The translations under genes were made by a program, and so were the position numbers. From Sthenelais limicola (lineage: Eukaryota > Annelida > Polychaeta > Phyllodocida > Sigalionidae), in assembly GCA_942159475.1 (NCBI GenBank), contig OW804096.1, positions 130,872,941 to 130,936,940 on the forward strand: 64,000 bases of DNA, read 5' to 3'. The notes under the pieces were generated by a model. It saw nothing but the letters and a program-made list of their open reading frames with translations, ran no database searches and was not told where the DNA came from. Each line of letters begins with the position of its first letter. The first letter of the stretch is position 1. Positions 52,950 to 64,000 of this stretch are shown here, piece by piece.

Positions 52950-55780
52950 ATACAATCAAATATCAATGTAATATTTCACATTTCAAATAAAAATAAAATG
53001 TTTTAGGTCTATACCACAAATCCTATATAGATCCACTGTGACCGGACATGTTTGCCTTTGCCGATGTGTCAAAGAGAGATTTAATTATAGACAATAGTTA
53101 TGTTATCAGATTCACAAATTATAATAAGCCTTTGGTTGATGAATAGTTTTTTTTGTCTAGATAATTCTCTATACTGTATTTGACTAGTAATAACATTATG
53201 CAGTTATATTGTTATTCCCAATTTTGTATACGTTTTTTAAAAAAAACAGAAGGGCTTGAAAACCTTTAGACTATTGAAAAAGCCCCTGGCTGGCCCTTTG
53301 AACAATAACAGTTTGTCATATCATATCAATTGCGGCACAGATTGATCTATTGTAGGATTTACGGTCAGACGTGTACATATTGAAAGTTACATTTTTATAA
53401 GGTCACATATAAATAATATGAAAACTACATTGTTTTTTTTAGCGAATCCCCAATATAAACATTTCCACCATACACTTGCACGCCTTAGATTCCCACCGTA
53501 ATAAAGGGGCACACATGTGTAAATCCATTGGAAAGGATTAAATAATCTCGATGGATAAGAACCGTAAATCAAGAAAGATGTGTATTGTGGGCGATCGAGA
53601 GGTCAAGTTCAGAGTATTCCTGAGATCAGAACTGATAGATACAAAAACTAACCTATAGCTCTGTGTTAAGGTTTAGCACATGTAATTAAAATCCCACAAG
53701 AGCTGTGTTTGAGACTTTTAGAGCTTAAATTAATCTAATTGATATTTATGTTCCTAATCAAAAGCTCCATGCAAGTCAAGAACAAATTTGTTATCGGACT
53801 TTTAATACTTTAGGTAAGTGTGTCTATGATGTCATGAGAACTGTTGGGGATTAACATATTAACTTGGGACCGTTAGGTTCTGAACTCTCCATCTTTTAAA
53901 CGGTATGGGCGTTGTGTATTGCTGCTTCTGAAAAAATAAAAAACAGTTGTTGTTGTACTTTATATGATATATATGATTGGCATATTATACATTATTATAT
54001 ATGTTCCGTTATTCGCCTTTTTATGTAGTTATGGTAGAACTTCATGAATACTATAGTTCCTAGCTACTTAGATATGTCAGAGCCCTGAACCCTTAGATTA
54101 TTAACAAGAAGTTAATGGTCATAAATCAGAAATATATCATTAAACTATACAGAATATTAATAATGACATATTCATGAATATTCGTACTTTTCTTATAGAT
54201 CTGTATAGCACTATGAGAATAGCATCATTCCACGAGTTTATCGCTGTAACCGACAGATAATTTATACACACACAGACAAGGAGCAATCTTGGTGATTGTA
54301 AACCAGTTTGGCTACTGTATAAGTATACATAAGGCATGCAAGGCATACTAATAGTTAACATGATAACAACATTCTGACCGGTGTTTAATGTGGTGTCTCT
54401 CATTAAAAAATGCTTCGGAGTTGCATTCTAGCGTATAGATCAAATTCGGGGGTATACTATGACAGCCCTCGGTGATCCATTTATGTACATCGCTGTATTG
54501 GAATGAATTTAAGGAACATATCTAAAATTTGAAGTGCTAATACATTCCTTACATGAAACAAATTTTGTTTTCCCATATCTGAGAAACTGGACCAGACTCA
54601 CACAATATGTAACAGCTCTCATCCAGTATTCAAAGAGGGTAAGAGAATTAAAAAAACATTCCTTACATGAAGTTATTTCAATTTTTAAGTTTTTTAAGTT
54701 TTAAGTTTGATATTTATATTTTTGAAAAAAAAAAAGTTTGCAATGTTTCTGGATGGGTAATTACCAGTAAAGTAACTAAATATACTCCATACAAAGGCCT
54801 TCAAAACGCAAGGATATATTTAATACAATGTCCCGAAATTTGGTACATGGGTTCATATGACTATAAGTGCTAAACCTTCTAATAATCAGAACATTCCTAC
54901 TAATAAAACTTATAAATAAATCACTTTGAAAAATATCAATTTAGCGACTTATGACTCATTTTCCTGGAACACACCACATATCATCGCATACAATATTATT
55001 GTGAACGATATTCTGCTCCGAGGAATAAACTAAAGCTAGCTGGTCTCAGTCGATAACTCAATTGTCGGTTGATCACAAACTTTTCACGGTCTTGATTCGC
55101 ATGGTCATGTACCCTTTATTTCGATAAGCGGGTACACTGCTTTAAATCTATATAATCAAATATAGTGCAGTACCCCCATTTTATATCTAGTCCACCAGGT
55201 TTTGTCTATACTCCGTTGATCATGTTAATAGCTTCAGGTTGCTTAGTTACTGGCACCAAACATTGACACAGAGCTATAGGTTTAGTGTCACGTTTACATA
55301 GATCTATTAAGTCCTCGTACCCACAGATCAAAGTCCGTGACGTTATATGCGGTTTACACCCAAGAGTAGATGAATATACAACATGGTAGTTAAATGTGAA
55401 GTGTTGCCTATAAATTCTAATACTTTTAGTGCAATGGCGTATAGACCCTTGGGTGTGAATTGTTAGTGGATACTATAAAACATTAATTATATAAAATTAT
55501 ATAGATACTTTACTCATAGATACGATAGTGTTGATGCATAGGATTTGTTATGTGTGGTGTGTTGTAATTTTCCGGACTTGTTCTTAATAAACGGCGAGTT
55601 AATATTTTGGAGTGTTAGACATTACCATACAACTGTGAACAGATTAATTTTTAATCACTGACTTGACGGATACATTACATTAAATACCCGGATTTTGCAA
55701 TTTCATGAGAAATTAAGGAATTAAGGAATTGATGTTTCCCTAAACCGTTGATGTCTTGAATAACATTCAGAATAATATTT
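52950..55780. other. No gene seen
   Basis: AT-rich sequence with short frames only. Confidence 0.5.
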
Positions 55781-55792
55781 TCTCATATCTTG

Positions 55793-55793
55793 C

Positions 55794-55824
<31 letters not shown>

Positions 55825-55850
55825 GAGGGGAGAGAGGGGGGGAGAGAGAG
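55793..55850. repeat. GA/G-rich purine tract
   Basis: GA dinucleotides and G runs without a pyrimidine for about 58 bases. Frames through it are low complexity. Confidence 0.9.
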
Positions 55851-55887
55851 AATTATTAGGTCCGTGTGGAGTCGATCGATGCATGGA

Positions 55888-55990
55888 GGTGCGCATTGTA
55901 GCTCAGCGGATAACAACGTTGTACCACGTACCTTCACGTACGGATTCAGTGGCGCGAGTTCTCGCTCTCTTTCCCGCCTACATTATTATT
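55888..55990 (+). mobile_element. tRNA-derived SINE head
   Basis: TGTAGCTCAGCGGATAACA (55897-55915) is a good A box, and GCGAGTTCTCGC (55953-55964) is a B-box-like sequence. The spacing is a little long for a functional tRNA, so a SINE is likelier than a tRNA gene. Confidence 0.45.
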
Positions 55991-56727
55991 AGCTCTCCAA
56001 GTCCCAACTCCCAGCTATTCTATACGTTGGACAGACGTTCGTCTAACTAACTTAATTAGTTGTCATGATATTGAGAGCATTGGACATCAGTGAGCGTGGA
56101 GACCTATAGGTCGATTAACACATATGGTGTTATAGCCTTAATTAAAGGTCAAGTCAGAGCTATACCTAGTCAGCCCTACATGAGCGTAGGTAGGTCTGCC
56201 ACAGGCTACAACGAAAAATGATACAGATTGTGATAAACCCTATATATGCGGGCATGGGACTATGTATAGACTATAAGCTATACCGAGCTAGAGTAGCCTA
56301 TAGTTCTAGTCAAGTGTAATTGACATTTAAAAAATCTGAGGCTGATTTACATCTGTGGTGGTGGTGACAATGTTACGTGGGGTGTAAAAATTGAAAAAAA
56401 AACATGAGTGAATTCCCGTTTTTCACAGCTTTCTGCTGAGTGACTAAATGGGGCTCACTTTGCCTCGCTAAAGCGTGTGTATTCGCATTAGTCTCTTGCA
56501 CAGACCCACTATATCCACAGGGAGCGAGGGTCCAGGTTCATGGACTATATTCGCATCCACCGTTGTGACATCATGCAATTACCCTGGGTCCCGCCCTGAG
56601 CTTAGGCTAAGACTAACTTTATAGCATGGCTTTAGCATTTCTCATTAGTTGTTTTACGCCGATTGCTTTACGTTTTTACGCGGATAATGATAAAATTCAA
56701 CGATGGTTCTATACATTTTATTGCCCA

Positions 56728-56796
56728 TATTGAACCTCAGTTTTATTTAAAATTTGGATTACTTGATGAATGCAAATTGTAGATTCTGACCCATAA
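56728..56796 (+). mobile_element. MITE-like element, copy E (partial)
   Basis: Only the right-hand part, ending AGATTCTGACCCATAATG. It shares the AATTTGGATTACTTGA-type interior with copies A and D. Confidence 0.45.
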
Positions 56797-57129
56797 TGTA
56801 GGCTTACATATATATATATAGTTAATTCACATGTCGATCTGGAATATTGCTGTCACACGAAAAATGATTAAAACACATTTTTATTTACAAGGTAGGTCTC
56901 TTATATAATATACACAGTCGTCGTTGCATAGGATCGTCCAGAAACATTGGAAACATAACCATCGAAATAAAGAATGAATTGTGTCTTATGCCAGGAACTA
57001 TATTGACCTTCTAGGTTTAACACCACAGTTCAACATTAGCCCTAGAACTTATATTTATACAGTCGATGGGAAGGGGGCTCGCTGTATATAGGGGTGGCCG
57101 AAGTATTTAATAGATGGTAATTATGAAGA

Positions 57130-57200
57130 ACATAATAAAGTTGGTGTTAATTTTATTAGTTTTCTCGAGCTTTCGGGCTAATGTGGCCCTTCTTCAGGAG
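57130..57200 (-). mobile_element. Retroelement 3' end with hammerhead-like motif, copy 4
   Basis: On the minus strand: CTGAAGA (57198-57192), one A, stem GGGC (57190-57187) with GCCC (57179-57176), GAAA (57175-57172) and GCTC. TTCTC before and GAGAA after give a five-base-pair stem I, the best of the four copies. AATAAA (57158-57153) and an AACTTTATTATG end follow. Confidence 0.55.
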
Positions 57201-57443
57201 AACATATATTTATGCCAGAGACGTGTGTAATACACATGTTTCAATTAATAATATTATCATACGATGGGCGTGGGGTGAACCGCCTACAATTTAGAAAGGC
57301 TATACAAACTGTTTAAACCCTGGCATAGGGACAGTGATAAGTATGGTCCAAATTGATCGTATGATATTTACGCTCGCTCATTCAACCAGGGAGGTATTAC
57401 ATACAGACCTCCCTGCTTCAACCAATTGTAGGCCTACATGTAG

Positions 57444-58238
57444 TGTAGTGTAACCGGTCCATTGATTGATGACTGTATATCAGTAATGCAGGTAATAGCA
57501 ACTAAGATAAATGAATGGATGTCTGCAAACAAACTCGTTGTAAATGTCAAAAAATGTTTGGTTCAGGTGATAGGCTCTAAAAAGAAGCTAAAGAGACTCA
57601 AAGCTCAGGACGTAGGGTCGATATACTTAAATGGAAAAAAACTATCTATGGTGAATGATGTTAAATACCTTGGGTTCGAGATCGATAACTCTCTAAGCTT
57701 TAACAGACATTTTACAAAAATAAAAAATGTAGTGCAACTCAAAACCAACCAACTTATGAGAATCTGGTATTGTATAGATAAAAATACTACGATAAGGATC
57801 TTAAAAGCACATGTACAACCATTGTCAGAGTATGGATTGATCTTCTTCAACATGGCAAATAACAATGTAATTAGAAAATTGCAAAGTGTTATAAATAGAG
57901 GTTTGAGAATGATTAGTCCAAATGAGCCTATGCCTATTGTTGATGTTAGGAGTCAGTATAATTTTCAGACTGTAGAAAAAAGAGGTTATATACAACTAGT
58001 TGGACTAATGTACAATTTGAAGGATATTAAAGATTATATACAAGAAATGCCAAGGGAAACTAGGCAAGCAGAAGGGATAAACATGATCATTCCGCAACCC
58101 AAAACTGCGAAATTAAGAAGTAGCCCAATGTACATGGGTCCGCGATCTTGGAATAATCTAAATGGGATTCAAAAAGGTCTGAAATGGTCCGCATTGAAAA
58201 ATTTCCTCAAACATTCAGAAATACCAATCATTCTGTAA
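57444..58238 (+). pseudogene. 5'-truncated non-LTR retrotransposon, C-terminal RT region
   Basis: About 264 codons open from 57444, with an arbitrary first Met-equivalent at 57462. KLVVNVKKC corresponds to the LxxNxxKT region after the catalytic motif, VKYLGFEIDNSLSFNRHF to the KYLGVxID motif, LKAHVQPLSEYG to the thumb, and NRGLRMI to the conserved Arg-rich helix. All of this is typical of Jockey/CR1-type LINE enzymes. The endonuclease and the catalytic palm with its Asp pair are absent, cut off at about 57440. Truncation at the 5' end is the normal result of incomplete reverse transcription. The remaining frame is uninterrupted, suggesting a fairly recent insertion. It cannot be active alone. 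The 3' boundary probably lies within 58440-58500, past an A run at 58437-58445. Confidence 0.85.
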
Positions 58239-58766
58239 GTACTGAGTGTAAGACAGAGAAGCTGTTACGAACAAAAAAATGGAAAGTAGCATAACTAGTG
58301 TGAGCATGATGCTCTCTTTAGAAGTAAACAAGGTACTCTAAGAAGATACACTTTAGGGAAGTTGAAAGAAATGTACTGTTTGTTCTTTTATCAATGTATG
58401 ATTAGCGGATTGATTATGTAATTTGTTTTACTGGGCAAAAAAAAATGTAGAAAATGTACGATGATGATAATAATTTAATCAAGGTTAAAAGCTAAACTGA
58501 AGAAAGTAACTCATATTGTGTAGATAATATTGTTTAAATCTGTTTTCATGACGAATGAGACATATCACTGTGTGGGAATTCAGTCAATAAAATTTATTAA
58601 AAAAAAAATGTATAATAATCTTTATATACACAGAATAATGTTCATCCCATCCATTAAACAAAATACCTATACGATTAGCATACTACTTTCAATATCATAT
58701 CTTTTAAAAAAGAATAGCAATGAATTGATTTGATAAAATGTGTAAAAATATGCCACGTCTTAGTGC
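58239..58766. other. LINE 3' flank and AT-rich spacer
   Basis: No gene. It includes the probable 3' untranslated part of the retrotransposon. Confidence 0.45.
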
Positions 58767-58862
58767 TGTCACCTGGTGGTACTATTTAACCACGCCCTTG
58801 AGTCAACTTAGCGTGGCGCCCTCTATGTGTCTAGATTTGAATTGAACGCAATCGTCAGAAGA
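58767..58862 (+). repeat. Dispersed repeat, copy 2 (CTGTCACCTGGTGG)
   Basis: Matches 30112-30215 at its start, centre and end. Confidence 0.4.
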
Positions 58863-61220
58863 AACTGTTACTACACATGATCGTTAGAGGGCAGCAAAAC
58901 CCACGTGGTAAATGGGCAAATTTCCCATGCAGCCACGAGCTGGAAGGAGCTTTGTACAAGTCCCAACTGGTATAACCAGGGGTATTTTAAGACCATAGGC
59001 CGAACAAAAGAAGGATGGTGGCAACCCGGGGTGGCTACTAACATAATTGGCCACGCTGTAAATGTAATCACAATTGACCATTTTAATGGATGGACTTGTT
59101 ACATAATATGGCCTACCTGGCAATCGGTGTAGAAGATTTCGAGCTTTCTTAACAAAATGTGTGTCAGTGCTACACTAAACTAGTCCCCATTTAATAATAA
59201 AGCCCAAGCCTTCTTGGCATACAGAAAAAAATGTGCGCCGCTTGTAAATTGTAGAATTATTATTTAGTCGATTCAAAGTTAGCTTGACTTAACTGATTTA
59301 TATATAAGCAAAAGGATAGGTTAATAAGCAAATCGCCGGGGCAAATCGCATTGATATGTGAGGACCCCAAAATAATCAATGAATGGGCACGGTGGGGGAT
59401 ACTCAAATGAAATATATCATGATTGCTTGGTATGAGGGCATTAAATTTAATGTGTAGTATACTAAGTACGTGTGTACTTGGTGCTGTCATGTGGTGAGGT
59501 CTGGATCCACGCGGCATTATGCTGGAAGATCTGGAAAACCTTTCCCCCAATAATGTAACCATTTTGAGTCTCAAATAAAGAATTCATTCGTTCCTTCTGT
59601 CATTCCAATATGATTTAGAAGGGAAAACCCAGGTTAGAAGACAAAAGATAAACCCGAAATAAAAATTGTTTGAGCATTGTAGAGGCCAAGGGCAGGTTTT
59701 GATTTGAAAAAAAAGTAAAAAAAATATTAACATCGATGTACAGTTACCAAGAAGAAGAAAAGGAGATACTACGAATGTTTGTTATATCATGCAATTATTG
59801 TTTCAACTGAGCTCGATGTAACCTGGTTCAAATGTTTTTTAAGTTCAGTAATAAAATCGTTTTGCAAAAAAAAAAAAGATTTAGAAAATAGGCAAGGACT
59901 TGAGCCGATCATCATCAGGCCTCTGGTATTAAGCAAGGTGAGAGCAGAGCTTAAGCTGAAAAATGCTAATTGCAATAAAATAACTATAGATGCTGAACGA
60001 ACATCTGTCTCCGGGGTAGTTAGCAAGTCTACGGCCAAACTGTACTGGATCCAAGCCCGAAGCAGGATCCTGAAGCTATAAATGCACAACCGGACACCTG
60101 GCTACCTGGAATACCCAAACATAGAAAATGAAGGTGAGATCCTTATGGAATATTCTCTTAAATTCAGCCTTAAATTTCACAACTGGTTCAGGGATATAAT
60201 GGGCATAAGCTGGTATCAGTAAATTTACATTCCCCCAGAATGGACAAGTTTCATAATAAGAAAGTACATTGGTTTCCCATTTCACCCATTTAGTATTGAG
60301 AAATATCGATGGGGAGGTATGGTGGTGGAGCAGCAGCAGTCAGCAGCATTCGCTGTAGGCACCAAGTTTTCCCTGTAGATACTAAAAGGCAACACATGCA
60401 TGCCATGGGACCCCAGGGTCACCCTCGAGCCGGTAAACCATTGATTGTTCCCAATATGTATCATAATCCCCAAGTAGGTAATAACCAGTGTGTTATAGAT
60501 GTGCAACACTTGAACTGACTGACAAATGCACGATGCATACATAAATATAGCTAGGTATAATATACAAATAATGGTCTATACACGTTGAATATTCAGCAAA
60601 GTGCTTTTTCTAGGAAGTAGCATATGTGCCAGATATGTGACATGTTGGATATGGGGGAATCATTCGCTATTAAGTGATTGATATGCCGAGTTCGCTATGA
60701 TTGATTTCGGTTACAAATTCGCACGTTGATTGTATCATACATATACTGTTTAAACATATATCATCACCTTCGAATGTCAATTTGTTTCTTGATACAGACA
60801 GGTTCAGAAGGCAGTTTTGGACCCCTAAGTTTTAGGGGTCATTAACACTTTTAGCCTTAGTCTTAGCCTTGTGGTTAGGCTTATCGCTGGATGTGGAATC
60901 GAGGAATGTGGACGTCTGGACCTGACTGGATACAAATATTTATGCAGGAATTACCTAAGATCCTATAATAGAATTATTATAGAGTGGATGATAAGTGTAA
61001 CACTTGAAACAAGAATTATGTCAATGAAACACGGGTCAGTTACCTGGTCCTGCATACTTTTATAAAGTAACACTTCCAATATTGTGTCATATTTACAATT
61101 CGTCATACAAGAAGTAAATGATATAATTTAGTTTGCTGGTCAATGCGATATTGGCTCTACACCAAGAGCATTTTTAAAAAAAACAAAAACAGGACTATAG
61201 ATCACCGCAATGCTGGGTTT
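58863..61220. other. No gene seen; small perfect hairpin
   Basis: No supported coding sequence. GACCCCTAA and TTAGGGGTC form a perfect nine-base-pair hairpin with a three-base loop at 60820-60840. Confidence 0.45.
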
Positions 61221-61223
61221 CCT

Positions 61224-61316
61224 CTCGTGCCTGGGGGACCAGCGAACGTTCGAACCCAAAACATGTTCATGCCACTGGGCCGACCCAGCGCTTTAGACCA
61301 CTCCGACAACCCAATT
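61224..61316 (-). mobile_element. tRNA-Ser/Leu-like SINE head
   Basis: On the minus strand, GTCGGAGTGGTCTAAAGCGC (61308-61289) is a class II tRNA A box, and GGGTTCGAACG (61258-61248) is a near-consensus B box. The spacing allows a long variable arm. Acceptor-stem pairing is not evident, so I favour a SINE or pseudo-tRNA. Confidence 0.5.
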
Positions 61317-61319
61317 GAG

Positions 61320-64000
61320 ATGTAATGAATATGTATACATGTACATACAGTATCTTACATTTTTATGTTATGAATTTACGATCCAAGGGTATCTATATGC
61401 ACAATCTTTGGTATTTGGAATTGTTATTATGAATAACGGGGTTCATACCTTAGGACAATTTCATGATACATAATCAATGAAGGACTCTCATTGATTTGTT
61501 TCTTCCTTTTATATCAACAGATCATAACAAAGTTAATATACTAAAGGTATGGAATCGTTTTTTTAGAAGTACTTATCCTATTTGTATTTCGACGGCAAAA
61601 AGAATTCATCGAAAGGATTTCAATTGGTTGTCGCCACAGCTCACAGCTTATCCCCAATGTTTTCACTGTGAGGAGGCGACCAGCTGTACATAATTCAGGG
61701 CCATGCAGTTGAACCTGCCATAGAGGCAAACATTTGTTTACACGAAAAGGAAGGTCGAACATGAGAGGACAATGTTCAGGTGATAGTCTGTCCTTGGTGA
61801 TTGGTCAAGTTTTAGAGACGAAGGGTATCGGATTCAGGTCCTCTGCCAAATGCACCTATCTCTTTATAATGCCAATATACGATCTGGCACAAGAACGTAT
61901 AGCCACTGTCTTCTTGGAACCATTTCTAAGATTCTGAGTTTCTATATATAATAGCGAGATAATAAGTAAAGTCCCCCACCTCCTATTAATAGTGCGTCCA
62001 TAGAATGTATTTTTACAGCAAACGTCTATTTCAAAAGTCTATCTTTTGTAGGAAAATAGGTTGAAGGTATCCTACCCTCTATCAAACTGTTCCGATAATA
62101 ATGGGTGAAGACCATGACGAGATTTTAGAAATATCTTCCATAATGTTCTTCATAATTATGTTTGCAACGAAGCGCAATTTTAAGGTCGCTCTGTAGGTTG
62201 GGAGCATACGATACGAAAGATACTATTTTGAAGGTTTCAATCTTTGGACCGGGAACGATGCGTTTGATCCCTTTTTGCGAGGGTTCTTTGGGTGTTCCAT
62301 CAATCGGTTTTTACAAAAACTATGCTCGAAATACTTTTTATACCAATATTCTTTTTAAAAGAGTGGAGTTTTGACGATTGCGTGGGGCTGAAGGCTGTTT
62401 TGAGGGTTTTCCTCCCATCTTCCATAGATTTGATTTTCTTAGCTTTAATATTGGAGAACGCGTTATCCCTTTGTTTAGCAAAAGAAATGAATGTGATGTC
62501 ATGCCATTTAAGCGATTATCTAACCCTTTTAAAATAAGTTCACTCGGCAATAACCATTCAATTTCAACACATTTGTTTTTAGTATTTAATACAATTCCAA
62601 CATGGGTCAGCATCCTACAGTTACATGTAATCTTATTCATAGTAAGCTCAAGGGTTTGACATTTTAAATATTTTGATAGTGTATTTAGGTGTCCACACGT
62701 GGTTTTAGTTACATTAAATGTGTTATGAATATGAATGATAATACCGCCCCCTTTCTTGTCCTTTTTGTCCTGCCGTGTTATAGTCTGGTATAAATATTTT
62801 GGTTATTGCGAACGTTTGATAATAACCATGATTCTTGTAGAAAGAGAACGTGAACTTTATTCGACCATAGGAAGTTTTCGACTTGAGACAATTTAGGGAG
62901 GATATTTATGATATTCTTGATTTTTGCACTCTTTAGTTAGAAAATACGTTGTCATTCCTCTTTGGAAGGATATTCTTCCTCCTCAGAAATCTCAAACAAT
63001 TTAAAGTAACTATTATGACTTCATCCTTAAACGTAAACTAAATTTATGGTATGCGGCGCACTGTCTTTATTTGATAATTAGCCATTGGTGCCTGTTCTCA
63101 TATATGCGAATCTATCATCATCATGAGAGGCGCGCATGTATTGGACATATTACCTGAATAGCTTGATAACAATACATCACCATTGCTTCAGGATAGGAGC
63201 AACTGTACCATATATTATACATCTCGAAACCCACTTTTTTAATGATCATGCAATAATGATTGATGGATGAATATAAAACAATATGGAATTCATCTGATGC
63301 AATTTTATTAAACCATTTCAGAAGGTAAGACCCACCACATGAACGCGACCGAGGTCCATCTTTCTTTCCTGTTTATTTTAAACAGTGATACTATTTAAAC
63401 TAATGCCCTCCAGTTGTGTATTAGTTATCTTAGCTTAGTCTTTATTATGATAGTTATATACGCACGATAAATATCGTTGTTCCTATTGATATAGGTATAC
63501 GTCGTAGTTAGCTCGCAACCTATCATATATATATTTAAATCCATATTATAGCTAAACACCCTTTTAAGAAGGCTTTGAATGTTTAATGTGAAGCGTTCAA
63601 TATTCCAATATTAGAAATGCAACTGGCATTGATGCGGAAGCGGGGAACTGTAGTAGTGCGAGTACTAGTGCCTGTAGCTCTCGATAAATGGTTTACATAG
63701 ACTCAATCATGCCATTATCGGAGTGAAATTGGAAGTTGTCATTTTTTTTGTATAAAAAATGAAACGTGAATGTGGTGAATGGATATTCACCAATAACCCT
63801 AATGATTATATCCACAACCCTCTTCCCATACCTGACACACATCAAATGAGTTCTGATCGACAAATCAATAAAACGACCATCGTCATTGTGATCAGTATTC
63901 TTGGCTGTGGTATGTGAGGTCAGCACTCTCAAAGAGAAATAATGGATCTTCTTGGCCGGTTCTGGAACCCGAAGGTTGTTTACGGATGTAATGTGAATAC
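61320..64000. other. No gene seen
   Basis: A 100-codon frame on the minus strand at 62338-62640 is the longest. It has a somewhat protein-like run (MLTHVGIVLNTKN) that faintly recalls a retroelement, but no motif I can name. The rest is short frames in AT-rich DNA. Confidence 0.4.

Noticed and set aside
55888..55990. Functional tRNA gene
   Set aside because: A and B boxes are present, but the arms do not pair into a cloverleaf. A SINE is the better reading here and at 47558 and 61224.
62338..62640. 100-codon minus-strand frame resembling a retroelement fragment
   Set aside because: It has no recognisable catalytic or structural motif and no splice support; the resemblance is faint.

Overview
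The window is nuclear DNA of an animal. It is AT-rich, its genes are spread over many kilobases and interrupted by GT...AG introns, and it carries tRNA-derived SINE-like pieces, inverted-repeat (MITE-like) elements, a 5'-truncated non-LTR retrotransposon and many microsatellites. The alpha-tubulin gene has an intron directly after the initiator ATG codon, as in other animals. That gene, the family of single-exon rhodopsin-type receptors it sits near, and the style of the repeats suggest a marine invertebrate, perhaps an echinoderm or a relative. This is inference; no sequence here fixes the species.

Layout. 1-18.0 kb has no convincing gene: polypyrimidine and homopolymer tracts, retroelement 3' ends, an ACGCC-rich patch and one short odd reading frame. 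18.0-18.9 kb (-) is an intact single-exon seven-helix receptor whose usual class A switch motifs are altered. 21.2-31.3 kb (+) is a seven-exon gene I assembled by hand: signal peptide, three cysteine modules of the PAN/apple type, a long Ser/Lys/Glu-rich linker, one membrane helix and a cytoplasmic tail of about 180 residues. Every intron is phase 1, the mark of exon shuffling. 33.9-35.9 kb (-) holds the 3' end of a second, convergent single-pass membrane protein with a Ser/Thr-rich stalk. Its 5' end is unresolved, but frame-compatible immunoglobulin-like fragments lie further upstream on the same strand. 42.8-49.6 kb (-) is a complete five-exon alpha-tubulin gene encoding 451 residues, with a recognisable promoter. 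49.6-57.4 kb is repeat-rich. 57.4-58.2 kb (+) is the C-terminal part of a LINE reverse transcriptase. 58.2-64 kb holds repeats and no convincing gene.

The receptor-like genes (GPCR, PAN-module protein, convergent stalk protein) are all predicted surface proteins and could be sensory or immune; nothing in the sequence shows that they work together. The tubulin gene is an unrelated cytoskeletal neighbour. The observations I consider most worth checking are the PAN-module receptor and its duplicated splice acceptor, whose upstream copy would give a soluble isoform; the four dispersed hammerhead-ribozyme-like motifs at retroelement 3' ends; the degenerate GPCR; and the possible Ig-like exons upstream of the convergent gene.
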